Below are positions 1-6,033 of a stretch of DNA of 11,631 bases, piece after piece. The notes beneath the pieces were generated by a model. That model saw only the letters and a program-made list of their open reading frames with translations. It ran no database searches and was not told the origin of the DNA. A program made the position numbers and the translations under genes. Positions within the stretch are counted from its first letter, which is position 1. The number at the start of each line of letters is the position of its first letter. Location: NCBI GenBank assembly GCA_022867105.1, contig JALHVH010000313.1:1-11631 (forward strand), written 5' to 3'. The stretch comes from Candidatus Aminicenantota bacterium (GTDB taxonomy: Bacteria > Acidobacteriota > Aminicenantia > Aminicenantales > Saccharicenantaceae).

Positions 1-1
1 C

Positions 2-1702
2 CTCTCCGTGGACGGGACAGTCCGCGTCGGACTGCTGAGCTTCTCCCAAGACTTCCGCTATGCCGCCGTCTCCAGGGGGGAGGCGGGCTCCGATTGGTCC
101 GAGATCCGGGTCATGGAGATCGCCACGAAAAGCGAGCTCCCCGACAGGACGCGGTGGGTGAAGTTCTCAGGCGCTGCCTGGCTCGGTGACGGCTATTTCT
201 ATAGTGGCTACGAAAAGCCTGCCCCGGGCGAGGAGCTGAAGGCCAGGAACGAGTTCCAAAAGGTCTTTTTTCATAAGCTGGACGACCCTCAGGAAAAGGA
301 CGCCCTCGTCACCGAAGACAGGGAACACCCCTTGCGCTATCTAGGCCTGGACGTCGGCGAGGATAAAAAGTTCGCTTACCTGTCCGTTTCCGAGGGGACC
401 TCGGGCAACGAGCTTTATGCCAAGAACATTGCGAAGAAGGACGCGAAGTTCGAGCTCCTCGTCAAGGGGTTCGATAACGACAGCGCCGCCGTCGACAACG
501 TCGGGGACAAGATCCTCGTTTACACGAACGTTGATGCCCCGAACTATCGTGTCGTCCTCATCGATCCGAAGGCGCCGTCCCCCGATAAATGGCGGACCGT
601 CATCCCGGAGAAGCCGGAGGTCCTGGCGGGGGCGGGCTCGGCGGGAGGTCAGCTTTTCTGCCATTACCTCAAGGACGCCAACACAAAGTTCACTCAACAT
701 GAGCTCGACGGAACGCTCGTCCGGGAGATCGAGCTTCCGGCCCTGGGCACGGCCGGCGGCTTCGGCGGATGGAGGGATGACAAGGTCGTCTTCTACACAT
801 TTACCTCCTTCACCTTCCCCCCCACGATCTATAAGTATGACATAGCCGCGGGAACTTCCGAGGTCTTCCGCAGGGCGGAGGTCAAGTTCAACCCGGAGGA
901 CTATGAAACGAAGGAGGTCTTCTACGCGAGCAAGGACGGGACCAAGGTCCCGATGTTCATCGTCCATAAGAAGGGCCTCGTGCTCGACGGAAAGAACCCT
1001 GCATTCTTGACGGCGTACGGCGGCTTCAACATCAGCATGCAGCCCGGGTTCAACCCCTCGACGATCGTCCTGCTCGAGAACGGCGGGGTCTATGCCGAGC
1101 CGGGACTGCGCGGCGGCGGCGAGTACGGCGAAGCGTGGCACAAGGCGGGGATGCTTCTCAACAAACAGAACGTCTTCGACGATTTCATCGCCGCCGCCGA
1201 ATACCTCATCATGGAGAAATATACCTCGAAGGATCTCCTGACCGTGGAAGGGGGATCGAACGGCGGCCTCCTCGTCGGTGCGGCCGTGAACCAGCGGCCG
1301 GACCTGTTCCGAGTGGCCTTCCCTGCGGTCGGAGTCATGGACATGCTTCGCTTCCACAAGTTCACCGTCGGCTGGGGCTGGGTCGTGGAATACGGATCGA
1401 GCGATAACGAGAAGGACTTCCGGAACCTTCTTTCCTTCTCGCCGCTCCACAATATCAAGGCGGGTGTCTGCTATCCCGCGACGATGGTGACAACGGCCGA
1501 CCACGACGACCGGGTCGTCCCGGCCCATTCGTTCAAGTTCGCGGCGACGCTCCAGGAAGCCCAGGCCTGCGCCAACCCGGTCCTCATCCGGATCGAGACG
1601 CGCTCGGGCCACGGTTCGAGCAACATCACGAAGGCCATCGACCTCCTGACGGACATGTATAGTTTCATGTTCCGCAACATGAAGATCGTGCCGAACTATT
1701 AA
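2..1702 (+). CDS. Prolyl oligopeptidase (S9A serine peptidase), 5'-truncated by window edge
   Basis: The reading frame is open to the left edge, so the GTG at position 8 is internal and the true start lies outside. Residue numbers below count from that GTG. The first ~290 residues are the end of the N-terminal region and the seven-bladed propeller typical of S9A. The alpha/beta-hydrolase domain follows, with the YGGFN oxyanion-hole motif near Y337 and the RGGGEYGEAWHKAG signature near 368-381. The nucleophile is S417 in GGSNGG, the acid D500 in ADHDDRVVP (R502 is the expected substrate-carboxylate contact), and the base H535 in SGHGSS. All three catalytic residues and their order match the family. 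Family members cut peptides on the C-terminal side of proline. About 565 of the usual ~700 residues are visible. Cellular location cannot be judged without the N-terminus. The stop codon lies inside a 16-bp inverted repeat shared with the convergent M20 gene. The family call is near certain; the natural substrate is unknown. Confidence 0.95.
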   Translation, partial: LSVDGTVRVGLLSFSQDFRYAAVSRGEAGSDWSEIRVMEIATKSELPDRTRWVKFSGAAWLGDGYFYSGYEKPAPGEELKARNEFQKVFFHKLDDPQEKDALVTEDREHPLRYLGLDVGEDKKFAYLSVSEGTSGNELYAKNIAKKDAKFELLVKGFDNDSAAVDNVGDKILVYTNVDAPNYRVVLIDPKAPSPDKWRTVIPEKPEVLAGAGSAGGQLFCHYLKDANTKFTQHELDGTLVREIELPALGTAGGFGGWRDDKVVFYTFTSFTFPPTIYKYDIAAGTSEVFRRAEVKFNPEDYETKEVFYASKDGTKVPMFIVHKKGLVLDGKNPAFLTAYGGFNISMQPGFNPSTIVLLENGGVYAEPGLRGGGEYGEAWHKAGMLLNKQNVFDDFIAAAEYLIMEKYTSKDLLTVEGGSNGGLLVGAAVNQRPDLFRVAFPAVGVMDMLRFHKFTVGWGWVVEYGSSDNEKDFRNLLSFSPLHNIKAGVCYPATMVTTADHDDRVVPAHSFKFAATLQEAQACANPVLIRIETRSGHGSSNITKAIDLLTDMYSFMFRNMKIVPNY

Positions 1703-1711
1703 TACAAACGC
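1696..1711 (+). repeat. Left arm of 16-bp perfect inverted repeat, containing the POP stop codon
   Basis: The sequence CTATTAATACAAACGC is the exact reverse complement of positions 2015-2030. It covers the last codon (TAT, Tyr) and the TAA stop of the prolyl oligopeptidase gene. A TTAA tetranucleotide (1699-1702) and a TA dinucleotide (1697-1698) lie at the outer end and recur mirrored in the right arm. Either could be a target-site duplication. Confidence 0.85.
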
Positions 1712-1738
1712 ATTAAATAGTCTGACATCTGACTTTAA

Positions 1739-1753
1739 GCGGCCTGAAGCCGC
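1739..1753 (+). repeat. Sub-terminal hairpin with CTGAA loop (left end of element)
   Basis: The stem is GCGGC / GCCGC with loop CTGAA. A matching hairpin with the same loop occurs at the other end on the opposite strand, so it belongs to the inverted symmetry of the 1696-2030 element. No U-tract follows, so it is not a standard intrinsic terminator. Confidence 0.6.
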
Positions 1754-1773
1754 CCTCATTCCCCCGGCCCCCC

Positions 1774-1798
1774 GGGGAACCAGTCCCGGCGGTTCCCC
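1774..1798. repeat. 8-bp perfect stem-loop inside the intergenic element
   Basis: GGGGAACC at 1774-1781 pairs with GGTTCCCC at 1791-1798 around a 9-nt loop. It is one of five successive stem-loops in the gap. It lacks a following T-run on either strand. It could help stop transcription or block exonucleases at the 3' ends of the convergent transcripts, which is inference. Confidence 0.55.
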
Positions 1799-1901
1799 CC
1801 GTCGAAAAAGCCGATCTGGGAAGGGGGTCCAGGGGGATATCTCTCCCTGGCCGCAGGACGCGGCAGCGACCGAGGAGGGGAGGCAGGGAGCAAAGCGACT
1901 G

Positions 1902-1937
1902 TTGGAAGGGGGAAGGCGGAGCGGATTCCCCCTCCAA
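1902..1937. repeat. 12-bp imperfect stem-loop inside the intergenic element
   Basis: TTGGAAGGGGGAA at 1902-1914 pairs with TTCCCCCTCCAA at 1926-1937 with a single bulged base and an 11-nt loop. A neighbouring G/C-run pair (1819-1830 with 1946-1957, 11 of 12 complementary) could form a competing long-range stem, so the whole insert may fold as one structure. Confidence 0.55.
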
Positions 1938-1974
1938 GCAAGTCGGGTCCCCCTTCCGCTACGGGGGCTTGAGG

Positions 1975-1991
1975 ACGGCATTCAGTGCCGT
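1975..1991 (-). repeat. Sub-terminal hairpin with CTGAA loop (right end of element)
   Basis: On the minus strand the stem is ACGGCA / TGCCGT with loop CTGAA, the mirror counterpart of 1739-1753. On the plus strand a T7 run begins only at 2008, too far downstream for a classical rho-independent terminator. Confidence 0.6.
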
Positions 1992-2014
1992 TCATACATT
2001 GTAATTGTTTTTTT

Positions 2015-2030
2015 GCGTTTGTATTAATAG
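2015..2030 (-). repeat. Right arm of 16-bp perfect inverted repeat, containing the M20 stop codon
   Basis: The sequence GCGTTTGTATTAATAG is the exact reverse complement of 1696-1711. Read on the minus strand it gives the last codon (TAT, Tyr) and the TAA stop of the M20 gene, just as the left arm gives Tyr-stop for the prolyl oligopeptidase gene. Confidence 0.85.
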
Positions 2031-3547
2031 GGATCGATGAGCGGGCGCCATCTCCGCATCAGCTGTTCGTTGAGGTCCGTCGGGGGTTGAGAGTCGGCCG
2101 GGAGAAACGGCTTGTAAGGGGTTTTCTTGGCCATCTCTTCGAACTCCGCCCGCAGCTTCTTGAGCTCCTCCGGGCGGGTCAGGAGGTCGATGGCCGAGGC
2201 CGCGATCGCCTTTGCCCCCGCAATGAGCCCCTTCCAGGCCGCGGATCCGTAAAAGCAGGCCACGGCCGACCAGTGGTGCCCGATCGTCCCGGGCACTCCC
2301 CCGGGAAAGTCGATCGTCGCCGTGGGGGCGATGAGCGTCACGTCGCCGACATCGGTCGAGCCGCCGCCGACGAAAATTTCTCCCGGCCCCTTCAGTTTTT
2401 CAACCTGGGAGGGCATCCCTTTTTCCTCCGCCTTAAGTTCTTTCTGCAGGGCCTTGGCGAAGGTCTGCTCTTCGTCGGTCCATGAAGGCATGCCGACGAG
2501 TTCGATGTTATTCTGGAAGATCTCGGCGGCGGCCTTGTTGCTGTGGCTCTGGTGGACGGCGCTGATGATCCGAACGGGCTCGAGCTCGGTTCCCGTGGCC
2601 AGGGCCCCGGCCCTGGCGCAATTGACGACGCGCTCGAACATGTCCGCGAGACCCTCGTCGGTGCTCCGGATGTAATACCAGACGCTGGCCCGGTCGGGGA
2701 CGACGTTGGGGGCTTCGCCGCCCTCCAGGATGACGTAATGGAGGCGGTGGTGGAGGGGGAGGTGTTCGCGGAGAAAGTTCGCCGCGACGTCCATGATCTC
2801 GACGGCGTCGAGGGCGCTCCGGCCGACCCACGGCTCGCCTGCGCTGTGGGCGGTCTTTCCCTTGAAGGTGAAAATGGCCGACGAGATGGAGTTCCCGTCC
2901 GTCCCATAACCGGTCCCGAACCCGTCGCCGGCGTGATTGTCGATGACGGCGTCGACGTCCTTGAACAGGCCGGCCCGGATCATGTAGGGACGGCTGGCCA
3001 CGATCTCTTCGGCCGGGGAGCCGAAGACCTTGATCGTCCCCTTGAGGCTGAACTTGACCATGGCCTCCTTGACGGCAATGGCCGCGGCGGCCGCGGCCGT
3101 GCCCATCATGTTGTGGCCGCAGCCATGCCCCGGGGCGCCTTCGACGACGGGCTCCTTCTTCGCGACCCGCCCCTTCTGGGAAAGCATGGGCAGGGCGTCG
3201 AACTCGCCCAGGAGGCCGATCACGGGACTTCCTTCGCCGTATGTCGCCAAGAAACACGTGGGCATGCCGGCCAGGCCGCGCTCGACCTTGAAGCCCGCCC
3301 CTTCGAGGGTGTCGGCCAGGAGCTTGGAGGACTTGAACTCCTGGAGTCCGAGCTCGGCGTAGGACCAGATGGCGTCCGAGATCTTCCCGTACTTCTCGAT
3401 GGTTTCGGGCGCGGCCAGGAGGTCCAGGACGAGCTTCTTTTCTTTGGGCATTTTGACCTTGGGAGCGGTGGCCCCGGCCGCCCGGACCATCATCAGGAAA
3501 ATCGCGGCGACCAGGACCGCTCGCGCCGGGATGGTTCGTTTCGTCAT
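2024..3547 (-). CDS. Exported M20 family amidohydrolase, AbgB-like
   Basis: A 507-residue protein. The ATG at 3547 is chosen because an AGGAGGG site lies 4 nt upstream and it begins a good signal peptide (MTKR, hydrophobic core at about 10-20, likely cleavage after AAGA at residue 26). An ATG at 3592 overlaps the predicted -10 box and is excluded. The catalytic domain has GEFDALP near 114, GHGCGHNMMG near 140-149 (C143 and H145 as likely metal ligands), the Glu pair 180-181 in PAEEIVAS, and H205 in DNHAGDG. A dimerisation domain starts near GKTAHSAG (230-237). GGGSTDVGDV (394-403) and H424/H425 complete the active site. This pattern matches the p-aminobenzoyl-glutamate hydrolase subunit B / M20D group, whose members hydrolyse amide bonds of N-acyl amino acids or dipeptide-like substrates. 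E. coli AbgB is cytoplasmic; this one is probably periplasmic. The substrate is unknown. It diverges from the M24 peptidase gene. Confidence 0.9.
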   Translation of the reverse strand: MTKRTIPARAVLVAAIFLMMVRAAGATAPKVKMPKEKKLVLDLLAAPETIEKYGKISDAIWSYAELGLQEFKSSKLLADTLEGAGFKVERGLAGMPTCFLATYGEGSPVIGLLGEFDALPMLSQKGRVAKKEPVVEGAPGHGCGHNMMGTAAAAAAIAVKEAMVKFSLKGTIKVFGSPAEEIVASRPYMIRAGLFKDVDAVIDNHAGDGFGTGYGTDGNSISSAIFTFKGKTAHSAGEPWVGRSALDAVEIMDVAANFLREHLPLHHRLHYVILEGGEAPNVVPDRASVWYYIRSTDEGLADMFERVVNCARAGALATGTELEPVRIISAVHQSHSNKAAAEIFQNNIELVGMPSWTDEEQTFAKALQKELKAEEKGMPSQVEKLKGPGEIFVGGGSTDVGDVTLIAPTATIDFPGGVPGTIGHHWSAVACFYGSAAWKGLIAGAKAIAASAIDLLTRPEELKKLRAEFEEMAKKTPYKPFLPADSQPPTDLNEQLMRRWRPLIDPY

Positions 3548-3587
3548 CGTGCCCTCCTCTCCCCGATCTCTTGGTTTCAAGTCGTGT

Positions 3588-3617
3588 ATCATATACCTCG
3601 CGATTCGCCGATGTCAA
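3588..3617 (-). promoter_or_regulatory. Sigma70-type promoter for the M20 amidohydrolase gene
   Basis: On the minus strand a perfect -35 TTGACA (3617-3612) is separated by 18 nt from TATGAT (3593-3588, 5 of 6 matches). Transcription should start near 3581, leaving a short leader before the ribosome site and the ATG at 3547. Its -35 box lies 5 nt from that of the divergent M24 promoter. Confidence 0.7.
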
Positions 3618-3622
3618 AAAAA

Positions 3623-3651
3623 TTGAATTTCCGCCGGAGCAGGGATACAAT
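3623..3651 (+). promoter_or_regulatory. Sigma70-type promoter for the M24 peptidase gene
   Basis: TTGAAT (3623-3628, 4 of 6) and TACAAT (3646-3651, 5 of 6) are separated by 17 nt. The expected start near 3658 gives a leader of about 36 nt that includes the ribosome site at 3681. This also rules out the in-frame ATG at 3571, which would lie upstream of the promoter. Confidence 0.65.
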
Positions 3652-3680
3652 CTCTTTTCATGCAGGCAAGAACGTGAACG

Positions 3681-3689
3681 AAGGAGAGG
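3681..3689 (+). promoter_or_regulatory. Ribosome binding site that selects the TTG start of the M24 gene
   Basis: AAGGAGAGG, with AAGGAG ending 7 nt before the TTG at 3694. A second in-frame TTG at 3700 is 13 nt away and less favoured. No in-frame ATG or GTG has a comparable site. Confidence 0.65.
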
Positions 3690-3693
3690 ACCG

Positions 3694-4968
3694 TTGAGCT
3701 TGAATCGAAGGAACTTCCTGAAAACGACCGCGGGCGCCGCAGGAGCGGCTTGGGTCGGGGGACGTGTACTCGCTTCCCCCGTGCAGGAGCTGAAGAAAAA
3801 CGGCCCGATCGCGGGCTTGAAACCCATGACGGATGGGATCGTCCGCATTTCGGACGCGGAGCGCCTGGCCCGGATGGAGAAGGCCAGGCAGCTTATGGTC
3901 GAGATCGGGATCGACGCGATCGCCATGGAGGGCGGCTCGAGCCTGGTCTATTTCACGGACGTCAACTGGTGGAACAGCGAACGGACCTTCCTCTGGGTCC
4001 TGCCCGCCCGGGGCGAGATGGCCTGGGTCTGCCCAAAGTTCGAGGAGGACCGGGCCCGGGAGCAGATCCGTTTCGGAAGCGACATCCGGACCTGGGAAGA
4101 AGACGAAAGCCCATTCCGGGCAATCGCCGATGTCATCGCCAGCCGCGGCCTCTGCACAGGGAGGATCGGCCTTGAAGAGCAGGTCCGCTTCTTCCTTTAC
4201 GACGGCATCCGCAAGGCGGTTCCGGGGATTGACTGCGTCAGCGCCGACCCTGTGACCATCGGCTGCCGGGTCATCAAGTCGCCGGCAGAGCTGGCCCTCA
4301 TGCAGAGGGCCAACGATATCGCGGTCGCCGCATATAAGGCGGCCCTGACCATGCTCAGGGAGGGCATGACCAAGGGCGAGTTCGGCGCCAACGCCCGGGC
4401 CGCTTTCAGCGCCCTGGGCGTTTCGGGCGGGATCGGCGCCGGCTTCGGCGAACAGACGGCGTTTCCGCACGGCAGTATCAAGCCCCGGACGCTCCGCAAG
4501 GGGGATATCGTCCTCATGGACGGCGGCTGCGAGGTCGAGGGCTACAGCTCGGACATCAGCCGGACCATCGTCTTTGGCGAGCCCACCAAGAGGCAGAGGG
4601 AGGTCTGGGACCTGGAAAAAAAGGCCCAGCTGGCGGCCTTCCAGGCGGCCAAGCCGGGCGTTCCCTGCGAGGCCGTTGACCTGGCCGCCCGCAAGGTCCT
4701 GACCGACGCCGGCCTCGGACCGGACTACAAGGTCCCGGGACTTCCGCACCGGACGGGGCACGGTATCGGCCTGGACGGCCACGAGGGAATCTACCTCGTC
4801 CGCGGCAATAATACGCCCATGCGGCCGGGCATGTGCTTCACCAACGAACCCATGATCGTCATTCCCGGCGAGTTCGGTGTCCGGCTCGAGGATGACATGC
4901 ACATCACGGACGACGGAGCGAAGTTCTTCAGCCAACCCAGCCCGTCGATAGAACAGCCGTTCATTTGA
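3694..4968 (+). CDS. Tat-exported M24 metallopeptidase (Xaa-Pro aminopeptidase/creatinase type)
   Basis: Starting at TTG 3694, the product is 424 residues. The N-terminus holds a twin-arginine signal: NRRNFLKT at 4-11, a weakly hydrophobic Ala/Gly stretch, and possible cleavage after RVLA (24-27), implying export of the folded, metal-loaded enzyme. A creatinase-like N-terminal domain spans about 50-190. The pita-bread domain follows and keeps all five dinuclear metal ligands: D276 (LMDGG), D287 (YSSDISRT), H356 (RTGHGIG), E385 (TNEPM) and E399 (RLEDDMHIT). H259 (FPHGS) and H363 (GHEG) match the usual catalytic histidines. These fit Xaa-Pro aminopeptidases and prolidases; creatinase itself uses a different, metal-free chemistry, so the intact ligand set favours a peptidase. 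It shares a divergent promoter region with the M20 gene and lies near a prolyl oligopeptidase, suggesting a role in breaking down proline-containing peptides. The exact specificity cannot be read from sequence. Confidence 0.9.
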   Translation: MSLNRRNFLKTTAGAAGAAWVGGRVLASPVQELKKNGPIAGLKPMTDGIVRISDAERLARMEKARQLMVEIGIDAIAMEGGSSLVYFTDVNWWNSERTFLWVLPARGEMAWVCPKFEEDRAREQIRFGSDIRTWEEDESPFRAIADVIASRGLCTGRIGLEEQVRFFLYDGIRKAVPGIDCVSADPVTIGCRVIKSPAELALMQRANDIAVAAYKAALTMLREGMTKGEFGANARAAFSALGVSGGIGAGFGEQTAFPHGSIKPRTLRKGDIVLMDGGCEVEGYSSDISRTIVFGEPTKRQREVWDLEKKAQLAAFQAAKPGVPCEAVDLAARKVLTDAGLGPDYKVPGLPHRTGHGIGLDGHEGIYLVRGNNTPMRPGMCFTNEPMIVIPGEFGVRLEDDMHITDDGAKFFSQPSPSIEQPFI

Positions 4969-5028
4969 TAACGGTTGGATAGGCCGGACAAGAATAAAGC
5001 CGGATTAGCCGGGCGCGAGAGCGGCGGT

Positions 5029-5793
5029 CTATCGAGTCTTTCGGAACTCTTTCTTTTCCAACCGTTTGCGGGCCATCTCTTTCTCTTCCGCCGTTTCCGG
5101 GATGAGCTTCGGATCGGGTTCCATGGCCACCACGAATTCCAGCTCCAGCCGGGCCTTTTCGATCTCGTCCATAGACAGGTAGGTGTCCGCCAGGTAGATC
5201 CGGGTGAGCCCGACCCGGGGGCCCATCTCTCTGGACTTCAAGAGGTGCTCCAGGGACTTCTTCTTGCTGCCGCCGGCAAACCCGGGAAGTTCATGATAGA
5301 CACGGCCCAGGACCCGGTCCGCTCCGCCGTCGTCAAACGCGGGATCCATGGCCAGGACCTTGTTCATCTCTTCCTTGATGGGCTTGACCAGCGACAGGCT
5401 TTTGAGGATGCCCTTGGCCTCGCCGTAAACACCGTAATTGATGCCCAGCCAGTAATGGCCTTCGGGTTTGTCTCCGACCAGCTGGACGGCCTTCTTGGCG
5501 TGGTAAATACCCTGCTCGAAGATCTTCTTTTTTTCGCCGTTGTCCCGGGTATGGTCTCCGATCCAATACTCGACCCTGGCCATCCTCCAGTAAGCCCCAT
5601 AAGGATCCTCGCCCGTCAAAAGGGCTTCACGGCATTTATCCAGGGCTTCTCTTGCCCTGGCCAGGTCTCCCCGCTGCTCATAGAGGCTGTCCGCCTGCTG
5701 GATGAGTCCCCCGTTCTCCTGGGCGCGGCAGAGAGGCGCCAAGAGGACGACGAATAGGACGAATAGAATCGATGCGAAAAACTTGATCTTCAT
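5029..5793 (-). CDS. Exported tetratricopeptide-like helical repeat protein
   Basis: A 254-residue protein whose ATG at 5793 is preceded by AAGGAG at 8 nt. Residues 1-24 form a classical signal peptide (MKIK, long hydrophobic run, LCRA, cleavage before QENGG). The Cys at 22 is not in a good lipobox, so a lipoprotein is unlikely. The mature part is almost entirely helical with TPR-like spacing: about 30-60 (ADSLYEQ..ARAREALDKC), 64-106 (YWRMARVEYW..AKKAVQL), 110-150 (GHYWLGINYG..NKVLAMDP), 158-190 (DRVLGRVYHELPG..EHLLKS) and 195-225 (IYLADTYLS..ARLELEFV). The segment LGRVYHELPGFAGGSKKKSLEHL resembles TatT-like (TRAP-associated) TPR proteins, but no TRAP transporter genes are nearby, so that name is not assigned. 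The C-terminus is a charged tail. It is probably a periplasmic scaffold or substrate-binding helical protein; partners are unknown. It is convergent with the M24 gene. Confidence 0.8.
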   Translation of the reverse strand: MKIKFFASILFVLFVVLLAPLCRAQENGGLIQQADSLYEQRGDLARAREALDKCREALLTGEDPYGAYWRMARVEYWIGDHTRDNGEKKKIFEQGIYHAKKAVQLVGDKPEGHYWLGINYGVYGEAKGILKSLSLVKPIKEEMNKVLAMDPAFDDGGADRVLGRVYHELPGFAGGSKKKSLEHLLKSREMGPRVGLTRIYLADTYLSMDEIEKARLELEFVVAMEPDPKLIPETAEEKEMARKRLEKKEFRKTR

Positions 5794-5839
5794 GGCTGGT
5801 TCTCCTTAATCATCTCCGCCTCTTCGGCATGGCTTTCCT

Positions 5840-5868
5840 AGATTACCGCGGATCCCGTCAGCTTTCAA
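5840..5868 (-). promoter_or_regulatory. Possible promoter for the TPR-like gene
   Basis: On the minus strand TTGAAA (5868-5863, 5 of 6) is 17 nt from TAATCT (5845-5840), a weak -10 match (3 of 6). It sits about 50 nt upstream of the start codon. This is the best candidate seen but not compelling. Confidence 0.3.
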
Positions 5869-5945
5869 GGGAAATACCGGGGCCGAAGGCCGAAGACGCG
5901 GGCTTCATCGTCCGGCCGGAGCTCGCCGCGGAGTTGACCGGAAAG

Positions 5946-5980
5946 CTCGGGAAGTGACGGCGACCGTCCCCGTTCCCGAG
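5946..5980. repeat. Extended intergenic stem-loop
   Basis: The outer stem CTCGGGAA (5946-5953) / TTCCCGAG (5973-5980) encloses an inner stem GACGG (5956-5960) / CCGTC (5964-5968) with a 3-nt CGA loop, giving 13 paired bases across two small internal gaps. It lies upstream of the predicted gltX promoter and far from the TPR start. No T-run follows on either strand, so it is not a standard terminator. It could be an operator, part of a small RNA or a structural relic. Confidence 0.55.
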
Positions 5981-5987
5981 TTAAGTG

Positions 5988-6004
5988 CCGGACGCCCCGT
6001 CCGG
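5988..6004. repeat. 7-bp perfect hairpin
   Basis: CCGGACG (5988-5994) and CGTCCGG (5998-6004) pair perfectly with a CCC loop. It lies 7 nt after the larger stem-loop ending at 5980 and about 30 bp before the putative gltX -35 box. No T-run follows. Confidence 0.5.
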
Positions 6005-6033
6005 GCTTGCACGTGGCTGAGTGCGAACGGCCG

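Larger units (their letters stand above)
1696..2030. mobile_element. Putative MITE-like element filling the gap between convergent genes
   Basis: About 335 bp bounded by perfect 16-bp inverted repeats. The sub-terminal regions are also mirror-related. The left end has a hairpin at 1739-1753 (GCGGC / GCCGC, loop CTGAA) followed by CCTCATTCCCCC. Read on the minus strand, the right end has a hairpin at 1991-1975 (ACGGCA / TGCCGT, again loop CTGAA) followed by CCTCAAGCCCCC. Between them lie further stem-loops: 1774-1798 (GGGGAACC / GGTTCCCC), 1829-1850 (9 bp with one G-T pair, loop TATC) and 1902-1937 (12 bp with a 1-nt bulge). No credible coding sequence is present. Terminal inverted repeats, internal symmetry, lack of genes and possible TTAA or TA duplications fit a miniature inverted-repeat element. 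No transposase is visible and copy number is unknown. A structured bidirectional 3'-end region is the main alternative. Confidence 0.45.

Noticed and set aside
8..10. GTG as the start of the prolyl oligopeptidase
   Set aside because: The frame is open upstream to base 2 and the sequence there already matches the middle of the family's N-terminal region, so the gene is cut by the window edge.
341..1981. 546-residue open frame antisense to the prolyl oligopeptidase
   Set aside because: Low-complexity Arg/Gly/Val-rich translation without family resemblance; a by-product of GC-rich codons on the coding strand.
1756..1995. Small minus-strand frames of 74 and 79 residues in the intergenic element
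   Set aside because: Pro/Arg/Gly-rich, no ribosome site, and built from hairpin and repeat sequence; no recognisable protein character.
3590..3592. Upstream ATG for the M20 gene (adds 15 residues)
   Set aside because: It overlaps the predicted -10 box, lacks a ribosome site and would bury the signal peptide.
2543..3697. 384-residue plus-strand frame across the M20 gene
   Set aside because: Antisense shadow of a well-supported enzyme; composition typical of such shadows and no motif seen.
3658..4935. 425-residue minus-strand frame across the M24 gene
   Set aside because: Antisense shadow; no motifs and no ribosome site, while the opposite strand has all five metal ligands.
4969..5028. Terminator in the short convergent gap after the M24 gene
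   Set aside because: Three CCGG motifs give only weak 4-bp pairings and no T-run follows; nothing convincing.
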